Assembly (NCBI RefSeq): GCF_016758255.1
Contig: NZ_QYAD01000004.1
Coordinates: 62,001-126,000, forward strand
Origin: Leucobacter chromiireducens subsp. chromiireducens
GTDB lineage: Bacteria > Actinomycetota > Actinomycetes > Actinomycetales > Microbacteriaceae
Length of the DNA stretch: 64,000 nucleotides
Reading direction: 5' to 3'
Made by a program: the position numbers and the translations under genes. Positions within the stretch are counted from its first letter, which is position 1, and every line of letters begins with the position of its first letter. A model generated the notes under the pieces. That model searched no databases. It saw only the letters and a program-made list of their open reading frames with translations, and was not told the DNA's origin. This document shows, one piece after another, positions 36,116 to 44,057 of this stretch.

Positions 36116-36978
36116 CGGAGGCTCCCCTCCCCTGCCGCGGCCGCACTCAGCGGCTCCCGCGCTGCGCGTTGATCTCCCGTACGCACCGCCCACAGGGCAA
36201 GCGCGGCCGCGGTGGCCACGTTCAGCGAGTCAACACCGTGCTCCATCGGGATCACAACCGAGCGCGCAGAGGAGGCGAGCGCGCGCCGACTCAGGCCGTC
36301 GCCCTCGGTGCCGAACATGAGTGCGAGTCGCTCGGGCAGCTCGTCGACGTACTCCGCGAGATCCTCCGCATCATCTCGCAGCGCGAACGCGGTGAGCTCA
36401 TACCCTTCCTCGCGGAAGAGCGGCCCCGCCTCACGCCACTCGGGCAAACGAGCCCAGGGTACCTGCAGCACCGCGCCCATGCTGACGCGCACGGCCCGAC
36501 GGTAGAGCGGATCGGCGCAGGCAGGACTCAGGAGAACGGCGTCGGCGCCGAGCGCGGCCACCGAGCGGAAGATCGCGCCCACGTTCGTGTGATCGGTGAG
36601 GTCTTCGAGCACCACCACTCGCCGCGACGCACGGAGCAGCTCTGCAGGGTCACGCGGCGCAGGGCGATGCATTGAAGCGAGCGCACCGCGGTGCATGTGG
36701 AAACCGGTGAGTTGCTCGAGCTGCGCTGAGGACCCCACATACACAGGCACGTCGGGATGATCGGAGAGCAGCGGCTCAATCTTTTCGAGCCACTCGGGCA
36801 GGATAAGCACCGAGCGCGGCTGGTGTCCCGCTCGCAGGGCGCGCTCGATGACCTTCGGCGACTCGGCGAGGTACAGACCTTCCTCGGGCTCACGCACGCG
36901 TCGCAGCGCGACATCGGTGAGCTGTGTGTAGTCGGCGAGCTCCGGGATCCCGAGCTCAGTGATCTCAATGACCCTCAT
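36112..36978 (-). CDS. TrmH/SpoU family RNA methyltransferase
   Basis: A 288-residue SPOUT 2'-O-ribose methyltransferase for tRNA or rRNA. The N-terminal substrate-binding domain (LYLAESPKVIERALRAGHQ) is followed by the knot motifs EDLTDHTNVGAIFRSV, LMFGTEGDGLS and PMEHGVDSLNVATAAALALW. Its exact RNA target cannot be told from sequence. The start overlaps the upstream hydrolase stop by four bases and its stop overlaps the PAP2 start by four, so all three are translationally coupled. Confidence 0.93.
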   Translation of the reverse strand: MRVIEITELGIPELADYTQLTDVALRRVREPEEGLYLAESPKVIERALRAGHQPRSVLILPEWLEKIEPLLSDHPDVPVYVGSSAQLEQLTGFHMHRGALASMHRPAPRDPAELLRASRRVVVLEDLTDHTNVGAIFRSVAALGADAVLLSPACADPLYRRAVRVSMGAVLQVPWARLPEWREAGPLFREEGYELTAFALRDDAEDLAEYVDELPERLALMFGTEGDGLSRRALASSARSVVIPMEHGVDSLNVATAAALALWAVRTGDQRAAREPLSAAAAGEGSLR

Positions 36979-37844
36979 GCGCCGCTCCCCCGCAGAAATT
37001 CAGTGATGGCGTCGACCGCCTCGGAGACTGCCTCGTAGTGCACGAGGTGCCCGGTACCGGGCAGAATGACCAGCTGCGCGCCTGGAATGCGGTGCTGCAG
37101 TTCAAGCTGCTTCGCGAGCGGGGTGATGTCGTCCCGCTCCCCCGCGATGAGCAGCGTGGGCGCGGTGAACGCGGAAGCGAACTCGGGGACCGTGTGCGAG
37201 ACCGACGCGCGGAACGCCTCAAGCAGCGTCCGCGGATCCGAGAACGTACTGAAGTACGCGCCGTGCTGCGCATGAATCCACGCACGCAGCTCGCGGTCGC
37301 TCGTCTTCGCCATCACCTCGCTCATCACGCGAACGATCACAGGATTGCCGAGCAGGCCGCGCGCCGCACGTTCCGGCAGCAGGTCCGCCGCCCGGTAGTA
37401 GCCGATGGCAAGCTGCGTCATGAGCGCCTGCGGTCCTTCGAGGGCCGGGGCAGAGATCGGATTGATCAGGATCGTGCGTCGCGGGTCCAGCCCCCCGTCA
37501 AGCGCCGAGGCAACGACGAGCGAGCCAAACGAGTGGCCCAGGATTGCGTATCCCGTCGGTGCGGCCGCTGCCGCGAAGGCGCGCAGCCACTCGCCGTAGA
37601 GGGCGATGTCGTGCGTCCGGCCCGGCACAGCGGGCGTCTCCCCGAAGCCCGGCAGATCGGGCACGATGATGCGCAGCTCGGGCGCCTGCTCGGCCAGGCG
37701 AACGGCGATGCCCTCGAGCCCGTGGTGGTCACCACGGAAGCCGTGGACGAGGATCAGCGTGGGCCCTTCGGGCGCGCCGTACTGCCACGCGCGGGTATCG
37801 ATCCCGAGCGTCGCTTCGGAAAAGGAAACGGGGGCGATGCTCAC
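36975..37844 (-). CDS. Alpha/beta hydrolase
   Basis: A 289-residue cytosolic hydrolase of the classic alpha/beta fold. The oxyanion motif is LVHGFRGDHHG, the nucleophile elbow is LGHSFGSLV, the acid is in IAGERDDITPL and the catalytic His in LPGTGHLVHYE. The substrate is unknown; it could be an esterase or haloalkane dehalogenase-like enzyme. The GTG at 37844 lies exactly six bases after a TAAGAT box and has no ribosome binding site, so the operon with TrmH and PAP2 probably begins leaderless. Confidence 0.9.
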   Translation of the reverse strand: MSIAPVSFSEATLGIDTRAWQYGAPEGPTLILVHGFRGDHHGLEGIAVRLAEQAPELRIIVPDLPGFGETPAVPGRTHDIALYGEWLRAFAAAAAPTGYAILGHSFGSLVVASALDGGLDPRRTILINPISAPALEGPQALMTQLAIGYYRAADLLPERAARGLLGNPVIVRVMSEVMAKTSDRELRAWIHAQHGAYFSTFSDPRTLLEAFRASVSHTVPEFASAFTAPTLLIAGERDDITPLAKQLELQHRIPGAQLVILPGTGHLVHYEAVSEAVDAITEFLRGSGA

Positions 37845-37850
37845 GAAGCG

Positions 37851-37856
37851 ATCTTA
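37851..37856 (-). promoter_or_regulatory. -10 box of the leaderless hydrolase-TrmH-PAP2 operon
   Basis: TAAGAT on the minus strand, then six bases, then the GTG at 37844. Confidence 0.55.
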
Positions 37857-37952
37857 CTGGCGGCCGCTGACAGGCTCCTTAGGCCACGCGGGCGCGCGGC
37901 GAGGCACACTGTGGCGATGCTCGGTAGCATCGAGGGAAACGAAAGGAGCGCC

Positions 37953-38651
37953 GTGACCGCGCAACTCCCCCTTTGGGCCGCGAACCTCGCCGTGTTCGAC
38001 ACGGAGACCACCGGCATCGACACCGCCGAGGCGCGCATCGTCAGCGCGACGATCGCCCTGCTTGGGCCCGGCGGTGAAGTCGCCGAACGATACGACTGGC
38101 TGCTCGATCCCGGCGTTGAGATCCCGGACGCAGCTGCACGCGTACACGGCATCACGACCGAGATCGCGCGCTCAAGCGGGATCGCCGCGAACGTGGGCGT
38201 GCAGCAGATCGTGGCGCAGTTGCTCGAGATGATTGAGCGCGGCTTTCCGATCGTCGCGTACAACGCCCCGTATGACCTCACGCTGCTGCAGGCGGAGGCG
38301 CGACGTCACGGTGTACCCCTTCCGGAGACGATCTCACCCGTAATCGACCCGCTCATCCTCGACAAGCAGCTTGATCGCTACCGCAAGGGCAAGCGCACGC
38401 TCGAGGCAGTTGCCGCACACCATGGCGTCGAACTCGGGAACGCGCACGACGCCGGTGACGACGCGATCGCCTCGGGCCGGGTACTGCAGGTGCTCGCCCG
38501 GAAGTACGCCGACGTGATTCCTGAAGATCTCGAGCAGCTGCACGCCGCGCAGGTGGGTTGGGCAGCAGCGCAGGCCGCGAGCTTCCAGGACTACATGCGG
38601 CGCCAGCGCGATCCGCACTTCGTCGCGGACGGACGCTGGCCGATTCGCTAG
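37953..38651 (+). CDS. DnaQ-type 3'-5' exonuclease domain protein
   Basis: A 232-residue DEDDh exonuclease like the epsilon proofreading subunit. Exo I is VFDTETTGID, exo II lies around AYNAPYDLTLLQAEA, and exo III is NAHDAGDDAIASGRV, with the catalytic His. It may be a stand-alone exonuclease rather than the polymerase III subunit. The GTG at 37953 follows GAAAGGAG closely; an ATG 12 codons earlier (37917) is possible. Single gene, divergent from the hydrolase operon, with convergent rpmE2 beyond a shared hairpin. Confidence 0.92.
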   Translation: MTAQLPLWAANLAVFDTETTGIDTAEARIVSATIALLGPGGEVAERYDWLLDPGVEIPDAAARVHGITTEIARSSGIAANVGVQQIVAQLLEMIERGFPIVAYNAPYDLTLLQAEARRHGVPLPETISPVIDPLILDKQLDRYRKGKRTLEAVAAHHGVELGNAHDAGDDAIASGRVLQVLARKYADVIPEDLEQLHAAQVGWAAAQAASFQDYMRRQRDPHFVADGRWPIR

Positions 38652-38657
38652 GCGCGC

Positions 38658-38733
38658 GTGGCCCGGTCGGCGCAGGCCGGGCCACTCCCCCGCACGCACA
38701 GCGCCAGGCGCGTGCCGGCACCGGCCACGCGCC
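38658..38733. repeat. Two GC-rich inverted repeats after the exonuclease gene
   Basis: GTGGCCCGG (38658-38666) pairs with CCGGGCCAC (38677-38685), and GGCGCGTG (38707-38714) with CACGCGCC (38726-38733). With the next terminator they make three hairpins in 150 bases. Confidence 0.7.
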
Positions 38734-38756
38734 CACAGGCTACGGCCCCACACACG

Positions 38757-38798
38757 ACAACGGGCGGCCCGGATCTTTCGATCCGGGCCGCCCGTTGT
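38757..38798. terminator. Bidirectional terminator between exonuclease and rpmE2
   Basis: A perfect 19-bp stem (38757-38775 with 38780-38798) and TTTC loop between convergent genes; either strand can use it. Confidence 0.88.
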
Positions 38799-38809
38799 GT
38801 ACCGAGTGC

Positions 38810-39058
38810 TTAGGCGCCGAAGCCCTTGAAGCGCTGGTTGAACTTCTCGACGCGGCCGGCCGAGTCCATGATGCGCTGCTTGCCCGTGTAGAAGGGGTGC
38901 GAAGCGCTCGAGATTTCGACGTCGAGAACGGGGTAGGTGACGCCGTCGAGCTCGATGCTCTTCTCGCTGGTCAGCGTGGAGCGAGTGAGGAACGTCTCCC
39001 CCGACGCCAGGTCGCGGAACACGATTGCGTTGTACTCGGGGTGGATGTCGGTCTTCAT
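38810..39058 (-). CDS. rpmE2: 50S ribosomal protein L31 type B
   Basis: An 82-residue L31 of the cysteine-free type: [20 protein letters not shown], then [12 protein letters not shown]. It lacks the CxxC pairs of zinc-binding L31. Cysteine-free L31 is often zinc-starvation induced through Zur, but no Zur-like palindrome was noticed upstream, so here it may be the constitutive form. Monocistronic. Confidence 0.97.
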   Translation of the reverse strand: MKTDIHPEYNAIVFRDLASGETFLTRSTLTSEKSIELDGVTYPVLDVEISSASHPFYTGKQRIMDSAGRVEKFNQRFKGFGA

Positions 39059-39171
39059 GAGTGTCCTTATTTTCGCGTGATGATGATGCGCTCAGCGCAC
39101 CGAAGTCTTGCGGTACTACCGCGCCAAGGATCCACTTTAGCAGACGAGGGCGGTGTTTATCGCGATTGAGA

Positions 39172-39957
39172 TCAGGGACGCGCCACAGCCGCGTAGCGAC
39201 CGCCGCTCACCGTGAGGTCGAATGCCATCCCGAAGGTGGCCTCGAGGTTATCTGCCGTCAGCGTGTCGGCGACGGGTCCGGCGGCCTGAATCTTGCCGTC
39301 GCGGAGCATGAGGACGTGAGTGAAGCCGGGCGGAATCTCTTCGACGTGGTGCGTCACCATCACCATTGCGGGCGACGCGGGCGACGCGGCGAAACCGGAG
39401 AGCATCTGCAGCAGGCGCTCACGTGCGCCGAGATCCAGGCTGGCGCTCGGCTCGTCGAGCAGCAGCATCTCGGGGTCCGTCATGACCGCACGCGCGATGA
39501 GTGTGCGCTTGCGCTCACCGTCGCTCAGTGTGGCGAAGATGCGGTCTGCGAGATGGGCGAGATCCCACTCCGCGAGGACGCGATCGGCCTGTCGCACGTC
39601 CATGTCCTCGTACTGTTCGTTCCAACGTCCCTCTACCGCGTACGCGGCAGTGAGCACGATGTCTCGCACGGTCTCCGTGGGCGGGATGCGGCGGGCGGTT
39701 GCGGAGGAAACGAAACCGATGCGGTTGCGCAGTTCGAACACGTCCACCTTGCCGAGCTGTTCGCTGAGCACCTCAACCGTGCCCCGGGTGGGGTGGTCTG
39801 CAGAGGTGGCGAGCTTCAGTAGCGTGGACTTGCCCGCGCCGTTCGGGCCGAGAATCACCCACCGCTCGGACTCATCGACCGACCAGGAGACCCCGTCAAG
39901 GATCGGGCGGCGGTCGCGCACATAAGACACATCGGTGAGGCGCAGCACATTGACCAT
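39172..39957 (-). CDS. ABC transporter ATP-binding protein without adjacent permease
   Basis: A 261-residue ATPase. Walker A is LGPNGAGKSTLL, the Q-loop region follows ELRNRIGFVSSATARR, the signature is LSDGERKR (a LSxGE variant), Walker B is EMLLLDEPSASLD, and the switch His is in MVTHHVEEI. No membrane subunit or binding protein gene lies nearby. The protein resembles the short ModF/iron-type ATPases commonly found beside serB in Microbacteriaceae. The start is probably leaderless. Confidence 0.92.
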   Translation of the reverse strand: MVNVLRLTDVSYVRDRRPILDGVSWSVDESERWVILGPNGAGKSTLLKLATSADHPTRGTVEVLSEQLGKVDVFELRNRIGFVSSATARRIPPTETVRDIVLTAAYAVEGRWNEQYEDMDVRQADRVLAEWDLAHLADRIFATLSDGERKRTLIARAVMTDPEMLLLDEPSASLDLGARERLLQMLSGFAASPASPAMVMVTHHVEEIPPGFTHVLMLRDGKIQAAGPVADTLTADNLEATFGMAFDLTVSGGRYAAVARP

Positions 39958-39963
39958 AGGCCC

Positions 39964-39969
39964 AGCCTA
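39964..39969 (-). promoter_or_regulatory. -10 box of the leaderless ABC ATPase promoter
   Basis: TAGGCT on the minus strand, six bases, then the ATG at 39957. Confidence 0.55.
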
Positions 39970-40019
39970 GCGAGTGCGCCATGCCGCGGAGCGCGCCACG
40001 CCACGCACCGCGGAGTGCC

Positions 40020-40025
40020 TAAACT
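40020..40025 (+). promoter_or_regulatory. -10 box of the leaderless serB promoter
   Basis: TAAACT, seven bases, then the ATG at 40033. A GGAG within the seven bases is too short for a normal leader. Confidence 0.6.
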
Positions 40026-40032
40026 GGAGCGC

Positions 40033-40674
40033 ATGACCGTGACACCGCTTGTAGTGCTCGACTGTGATTCCACCACCATTCAGGACGAGGTGATCGAGCT
40101 GATCGCAGACGTCGCCGGGACCCGCGAAGAGGTTGCGGCGGTCACCGAGCGCGCCATGCGCGGTGAACTCGATTTCTCGGCGAGCCTTGGTGAGCGGGTG
40201 GCCACGCTGGCCGGCACGCCGGAGTCCGTCTTCCAGGAGACCTACGAGCGGGTGCGGCTCACGCCCGGCATCCGTGAACTGATCACCGCGGTGCACGAGC
40301 GGGGCGGCAAGGTGGCCGTCGTGTCGGGCGGCTTCCACGAGGTCCTCGACCCGCTCGCGAAGGATCTTGGCCTGGACTTCTGGCGCGCAAACCGCCTGGA
40401 GCTCGCGGACGGCGTGCTCACGGGCCGCACTGTCGGAGCCGTTATCGACGCAGCCGCCAAGGCCACCGCGCTGCGCGAGTGGGCGGCGGAGTCAGGCATC
40501 CCGCTCTCCGCGACCGTTGCGATCGGCGATGGCGCGAACGACCTCGAGATGATGCGCGTCGCCGCCATCGGCGTGTCGTTCAACGGGAAGCCCGTGGTGC
40601 GAGAGCAGGCGGACGTGTCGATTGAGCACGACCTCTCAGCCGCGATCCCGCTCCTCGATCAGCTCACCGCGTAG
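40033..40674 (+). CDS. serB: Phosphoserine phosphatase
   Basis: Last step of serine synthesis, 213 residues, HAD superfamily. The nucleophile motif is VLDCDSTTIQDEV, motif II is VAVVSGGFHEVLD, the lysine is in DAAAKATALREW and motif III is IGDGANDLEMM. There is no N-terminal ACT domain, unlike some actinobacterial SerB2 proteins. Divergent from the ABC ATPase gene with only 75 bases between starts; both mRNAs look leaderless. Confidence 0.96.
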   Translation: MTVTPLVVLDCDSTTIQDEVIELIADVAGTREEVAAVTERAMRGELDFSASLGERVATLAGTPESVFQETYERVRLTPGIRELITAVHERGGKVAVVSGGFHEVLDPLAKDLGLDFWRANRLELADGVLTGRTVGAVIDAAAKATALREWAAESGIPLSATVAIGDGANDLEMMRVAAIGVSFNGKPVVREQADVSIEHDLSAAIPLLDQLTA

Positions 40675-40685
40675 CGCCAGGCGCC

Positions 40686-40701
40686 GTCCCCGCGCGGGGA
40701 C
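40686..40701 (+). terminator. Weak palindrome after serB
   Basis: GTCCCCGCGCGGGGAC is a perfect 16-bp palindrome 12 bases after the serB stop. It has no T-run, so termination is uncertain. Confidence 0.35.
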
Positions 40702-40723
40702 AGTTCGGGCACGGTTCTCCAAG

Positions 40724-41533
40724 CTAGAAGTTGTTGAGCTGCTCGGTATCCGCGGGAATCACGCCGGCGTCGAGCAGGCTCTCGCCCAGACGCTTGAGGG
40801 CGGTGAGCGCGACATTCTGCGGCGCCGGGCCGTAGGAGATTCGCGCAACCCCGAGGGCCTCGTACTCCGCAGCCGAGAGCGCGCCGGGGAGGCCAATCAC
40901 GCTGATCGCACGCTCGCCGATGCCCGCGACGAGGTCCTCGGTCTCCGTGCGCGTGAGCACGCCGGGAACGAAGACGCAGCTGGCGCCCTCAGCAAGATAG
41001 GCCCGGCCGCGCTTGATCGCATCCGCAATCGAGTCTGCGCGGGGGCGGTCGCCCGCGCGCACCAGAGCATCGGTGCGTGCATTGAGCACAAAGGCGACGT
41101 GCTCGTCGCGACCCGCGCGCACCGCTGCGCGCATCCGCGCCACCGAAGCGTCGAGCGGCAGCAGCTGGTCTTCAATGTTGGCGCCCGAAGCTCCCACGCC
41201 AATCGCGCGGCGCACGGTCTCGCCGGCGTCCCCGTACCCGCCGTCGAGGTCCGCGGTGACCGGAAGATCAACAACCTCGGTGATCCGTTCAATCGCCGCG
41301 AGCATGAGTTCGAGCGGGATCTGCTCGCCGTCGCCGTAGCCGTGGCTCGCCGCGATTGCGTGCCCTGCGGTGGCGATGGCGCGCGTGCCGGGGAGTTCAG
41401 CGATGACCCGGGCGCTGACGGGGTCCCAGACGTTCACGACGCGCAGAATCTCCGGCGCTGCGTACAGCTCGGCCAGAGCCTGAGCGTCAACGGCGACGCG
41501 GGTGAGGCTGCGATGATGTGCGTGAGTGTTCAT
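40724..41533 (-). CDS. Isocitrate lyase/PEP mutase family protein
   Basis: A 269-residue TIM-barrel enzyme of the PEP mutase branch. Key segments are VVNVWDPVSARVI, AGHAIAASHGYGDGEQI, VTADLDGGYGDAGETVRRAI (metal Asp), GANIEDQL and VLNARTDALV. The short length and the absence of the isocitrate lyase KKCGH loop argue for a PEP mutase-like carboligase or phosphonomutase rather than a true glyoxylate-shunt enzyme. The substrate is unknown. It is convergent with serB and has a leaderless-type start. Confidence 0.88.
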   Translation of the reverse strand: MNTHAHHRSLTRVAVDAQALAELYAAPEILRVVNVWDPVSARVIAELPGTRAIATAGHAIAASHGYGDGEQIPLELMLAAIERITEVVDLPVTADLDGGYGDAGETVRRAIGVGASGANIEDQLLPLDASVARMRAAVRAGRDEHVAFVLNARTDALVRAGDRPRADSIADAIKRGRAYLAEGASCVFVPGVLTRTETEDLVAGIGERAISVIGLPGALSAAEYEALGVARISYGPAPQNVALTALKRLGESLLDAGVIPADTEQLNNF

Positions 41534-41539
41534 ACACTC

Positions 41540-41545
41540 AGGCTA
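41540..41545 (-). promoter_or_regulatory. -10 box of the leaderless PEP mutase-like gene
   Basis: TAGCCT on the minus strand, six bases, then the ATG at 41533. Confidence 0.55.
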
Positions 41546-41583
41546 CGCTCGCCCCACCCGCGTGAACAGGGGTGTTCAGCAGA

Positions 41584-42294
41584 TTAGTGGCCCATCCCCA
41601 GGCCACCGTCAACCGGGATCACCGCGCCGGAAATGTACGCCGCGTCATCACCTGCGAGGAACGAGGCGGCGCCTGCGATCTCGGCAACCTGACCGAAACG
41701 CCCGGCAGGGATCGAGCCGAGGTACTGCTGCTGCTGTGCCTCAGGCAACTCTGCCGTCATGTCGGTTTCGATGAAGCCCGGGGCGATGACGTTGGCCGTG
41801 ATGCCGCGGCTGCCCAGCTCGCGCGTGAGGGAGCGCGCAAAGCCAACGAGCGCCGCCTTGGAAGAGGAGTAGTTGATCTGGCCGGGCCCGCCGTAGAGCC
41901 CGACTACGCTCGAGATCAGGATCACGCGACCGAAGCGTCCCTTCAGCAGCCCCTTTGCGGCGCGCTTTACCACGCGGAAGGTGCCGGTCAGGTTCGTGTC
42001 GATCACCGAGGTGAACTCCTCCTCCGTCATGCGGAGCAGCAGCGTGTCCTTCGTGATGCCCGCGTTGGCCACCACAACCTCCACGGGGCCGAGCTGGGCC
42101 TCGACCTCGGTGAATGCGGCGTCGATCGAGGCAGCATCGGTCATCTCGGCACGCACGGTGAGCGAACCGGCGGGGCCTTCACCCGAGCGGGAGGTGACGG
42201 CGACACGGTGCCCGTCGGCGATCATCCGCTCAGCGATGGCGTAGCCAATGCCGCGGTTGCCGCCGGTGATGAGTACGGTGCGCGAGGTGGTCAT
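41584..42294 (-). CDS. fabG: 3-oxoacyl-[ACP] reductase-like short-chain dehydrogenase
   Basis: A 236-residue SDR oxidoreductase. The NADP-binding motif is VLITGGNRGIGYAIAERM, then NAG in VANAGITKD. The catalytic Ser-Tyr-Lys appears in LISSVVG and INYSSSKAALVGFA, and the C-terminal is AAYISGAVIPVDGGLGMGH. This matches FabG of the mycobacterial MabA kind. The ATG at 42294 follows GGAAGGA; an upstream ATG at 42351 lacks a binding site. It is divergent from the DUF3099 gene. Confidence 0.93.
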   Translation of the reverse strand: MTTSRTVLITGGNRGIGYAIAERMIADGHRVAVTSRSGEGPAGSLTVRAEMTDAASIDAAFTEVEAQLGPVEVVVANAGITKDTLLLRMTEEEFTSVIDTNLTGTFRVVKRAAKGLLKGRFGRVILISSVVGLYGGPGQINYSSSKAALVGFARSLTRELGSRGITANVIAPGFIETDMTAELPEAQQQQYLGSIPAGRFGQVAEIAGAASFLAGDDAAYISGAVIPVDGGLGMGH

Positions 42295-42434
42295 GGGGGT
42301 CCTTCCGTCCTGACAGTTGCTCTCAAGCCTACGGGAGGGCGCATACCGCATCCCGGGGACGCGCTGCCGGGCGGGAATGCGCTGGGGTTCAGCTGGGCAG
42401 CGTAGGCTTGTCCCTTGGACCGGAGAGGGAGCGC

Positions 42435-42827
42435 ATGGCCAAGAGTGTGAGCGTCACGTCAGCAGGAGTGAACCCGGCTGACGATCGCGCCCATCGGATG
42501 CGAATGTATTTCATCGCGATGGTGCTCCGCGTACTGTGCGTCGTGTCGCTCTTCTGGGTGCGTGGGTGGTGGATCCTGCTCGTTGCCGCGGGCGCCGTGC
42601 TACTCCCCTGGTTCGCCGTCATGGTGGGCAACGCCGTTGCGCACGGCGAGGGTGAGGCGCCCGAGGCGCCGGAACCGCTGCAGCTCGCGTCGGCCGAACC
42701 CGATCCCGATCAGCGCGGCGACACGGTTGCGCCAGAAGTCATCGTGATCGATGTCGAACCGACGCGCCGAGCGAGCAGCTCGGGCTCACCGGATGACCCA
42801 ACTGCGAACGGCGGGGCCGAGGGATGA
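42435..42827 (+). CDS. DUF3099 membrane protein
   Basis: A 130-residue actinobacterial protein of unknown function. It has two adjacent membrane helices, YFIAMVLRVLCVVSLFWV and WWILLVAAGAVLLPWFAVMV, preceded by a short basic N-terminus and followed by an acidic, Pro-rich tail. The ATG at 42435 follows GGAGAGGGA. The stop overlaps the next ATG by four bases; with the SURF1 gene it forms a three-gene unit conserved in the family. Confidence 0.92.
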   Translation: MAKSVSVTSAGVNPADDRAHRMRMYFIAMVLRVLCVVSLFWVRGWWILLVAAGAVLLPWFAVMVGNAVAHGEGEAPEAPEPLQLASAEPDPDQRGDTVAPEVIVIDVEPTRRASSSGSPDDPTANGGAEG

Positions 42828-43069
42828 GCGGGATCGTGAACCCCCACGTCACGCTGGGACTTCCCCCGGAGCATCGCTTCAGCTGCTCGCGCGCGGGGTG
42901 CCGGGACGAGGCAAGCTGGGCGATCCACTGGCGCAATCCGAAGATCCACACGCCCGACCGACGAAAGACCTGGCTCGCGTGCGAGGCGCACCGCGAGACA
43001 CTGCACGATTTCCTCGCCGCACGCGACTTTCCGCTTGAGGTCGTGCCCGTGACCGAGCTTGACGACTGA
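42824..43069 (+). CDS. Conserved hypothetical protein of actinobacteria (Cys-containing)
   Basis: An 81-residue protein of unknown function translationally coupled to the DUF3099 gene by ATGA. It has the conserved core HRFSCSRAGCRDEASWAIHW, the basic stretch NPKIHTPDRRKTWLACEAHR, and a hydrophobic acidic end. The CSRAGC and LACEAH pieces could form a Cys3-His metal site. The SURF1 gene begins seven bases after its stop. Confidence 0.88.
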   Translation: MSGIVNPHVTLGLPPEHRFSCSRAGCRDEASWAIHWRNPKIHTPDRRKTWLACEAHRETLHDFLAARDFPLEVVPVTELDD

Positions 43070-43076
43070 GGACGAG

Positions 43077-43970
43077 ATGCCGCAGCTGCCACCCACCGAT
43101 CACTCCCCCGCCGCCCCCGCCGTGGGGTGGTCATTCCTGCGCTCTGGACGCTGGTTTGGCTATTTCACCATGCTCATCATCTTCTCCGTCGCGTGCGTGC
43201 TGCTCGGCAACTGGCAGTTCGAACGACGCGCCGAGGCGCGCGCTGAGATCGAACGGCTCGACACGAACTACGGTTCCGAGGCCGCTCCGCTCGCCGAAGA
43301 GCTTCCCGAGCCCTCATCATTTGACTCCGACCGCCAAAAGTGGCGCACCGTTTGGGTGAGCGGCGAGTACGAGGGCGACCCCTTCCTCGCACGAAATCGA
43401 CCGGGCCCCGGAGGAGTCGGCTCGGATCTCATTCAGGCGTTCCGCACCGATGACGGTGAGGTGTTCTTCGTGGATCGTGGCTGGGTCAACGCCGACGGTG
43501 GCGCCGCGGAGCGCGGTGAGGTGAAGCTCGCCGATCTCCCCGCTCCGCCAGAAGGGCCGGTGCGGGTAGAGGCGCGCCTGCGCGCGTCCGAACCCGAGAT
43601 CGCGGGTCGTTCGAGTGTCGGCATCACCGTGGCCAGCATCGAGCTCCCCGAGCTCGCCCGGCTCACCGGCACCGAAGCGGACGCGTACACGGGCGCGTAC
43701 GGCATGCTCGTCTCAGAGGATCCCGCGGGTGAGCACGGCGTGCTCCCCCCGGAGCCAGAGCGCGACGAGGGGCCGCATCTTTCCTACGCGCTGCAGTGGT
43801 ACGTTTTCATCATCATCGCCAGCATCGGGGTCATCATCGCCGCGCGCCGTGAGTATCGCAGCCTCAATGCGGACAGCGGGCTTGTTCAGGCGCAGGATCG
43901 CCGCGCCGCCGAACGAAAGAAGCGCCGTGGGCCGAGCGACGCGGATATCGAGGACGCGCTTCTCGGGTAG
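43077..43970 (+). CDS. SURF1 family cytochrome oxidase assembly protein
   Basis: A 297-residue inner-membrane protein needed in relatives for haem insertion into cytochrome c oxidase. It has an N-terminal helix (GYFTMLIIFSVACVLLGNWQF, the SURF1 signature), a large exposed domain with WRTVWVSGEYEGD and FFVDRGWVN, and a C-terminal helix (YALQWYVFIIIASIGVIIAA). The ATG at 43077 has GAGGA four bases upstream; a TTG at 43059 is less likely. It acts with CtaA and CtaB, encoded at 50-53 kb. Confidence 0.93.
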   Translation: MPQLPPTDHSPAAPAVGWSFLRSGRWFGYFTMLIIFSVACVLLGNWQFERRAEARAEIERLDTNYGSEAAPLAEELPEPSSFDSDRQKWRTVWVSGEYEGDPFLARNRPGPGGVGSDLIQAFRTDDGEVFFVDRGWVNADGGAAERGEVKLADLPAPPEGPVRVEARLRASEPEIAGRSSVGITVASIELPELARLTGTEADAYTGAYGMLVSEDPAGEHGVLPPEPERDEGPHLSYALQWYVFIIIASIGVIIAARREYRSLNADSGLVQAQDRRAAERKKRRGPSDADIEDALLG

Positions 43971-43980
43971 GCGCCGCGCA

Positions 43981-44034
43981 ATGCACAAGGGGGCGTGCCC
44001 AGGGAAAATCTCCCGGGCACGCCCCCTTGTGCAT
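43981..44034. terminator. Bidirectional terminator between the SURF1 and ABC-F genes
   Basis: A 20-bp perfect stem (43981-44000 with 44015-44034) extended by a further four-pair inner stem. It lies between convergent genes and is among the most stable hairpins of the window. Confidence 0.92.
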
Positions 44035-44057
44035 GACTCGTCGGCTATGCGAGTCGG

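Noticed and set aside
37038-37952. The 300-codon upstream extension of the exonuclease frame
   Set aside because: It runs antisense through the hydrolase gene; the GTG at 37953 with GAAAGGAG is the natural start.
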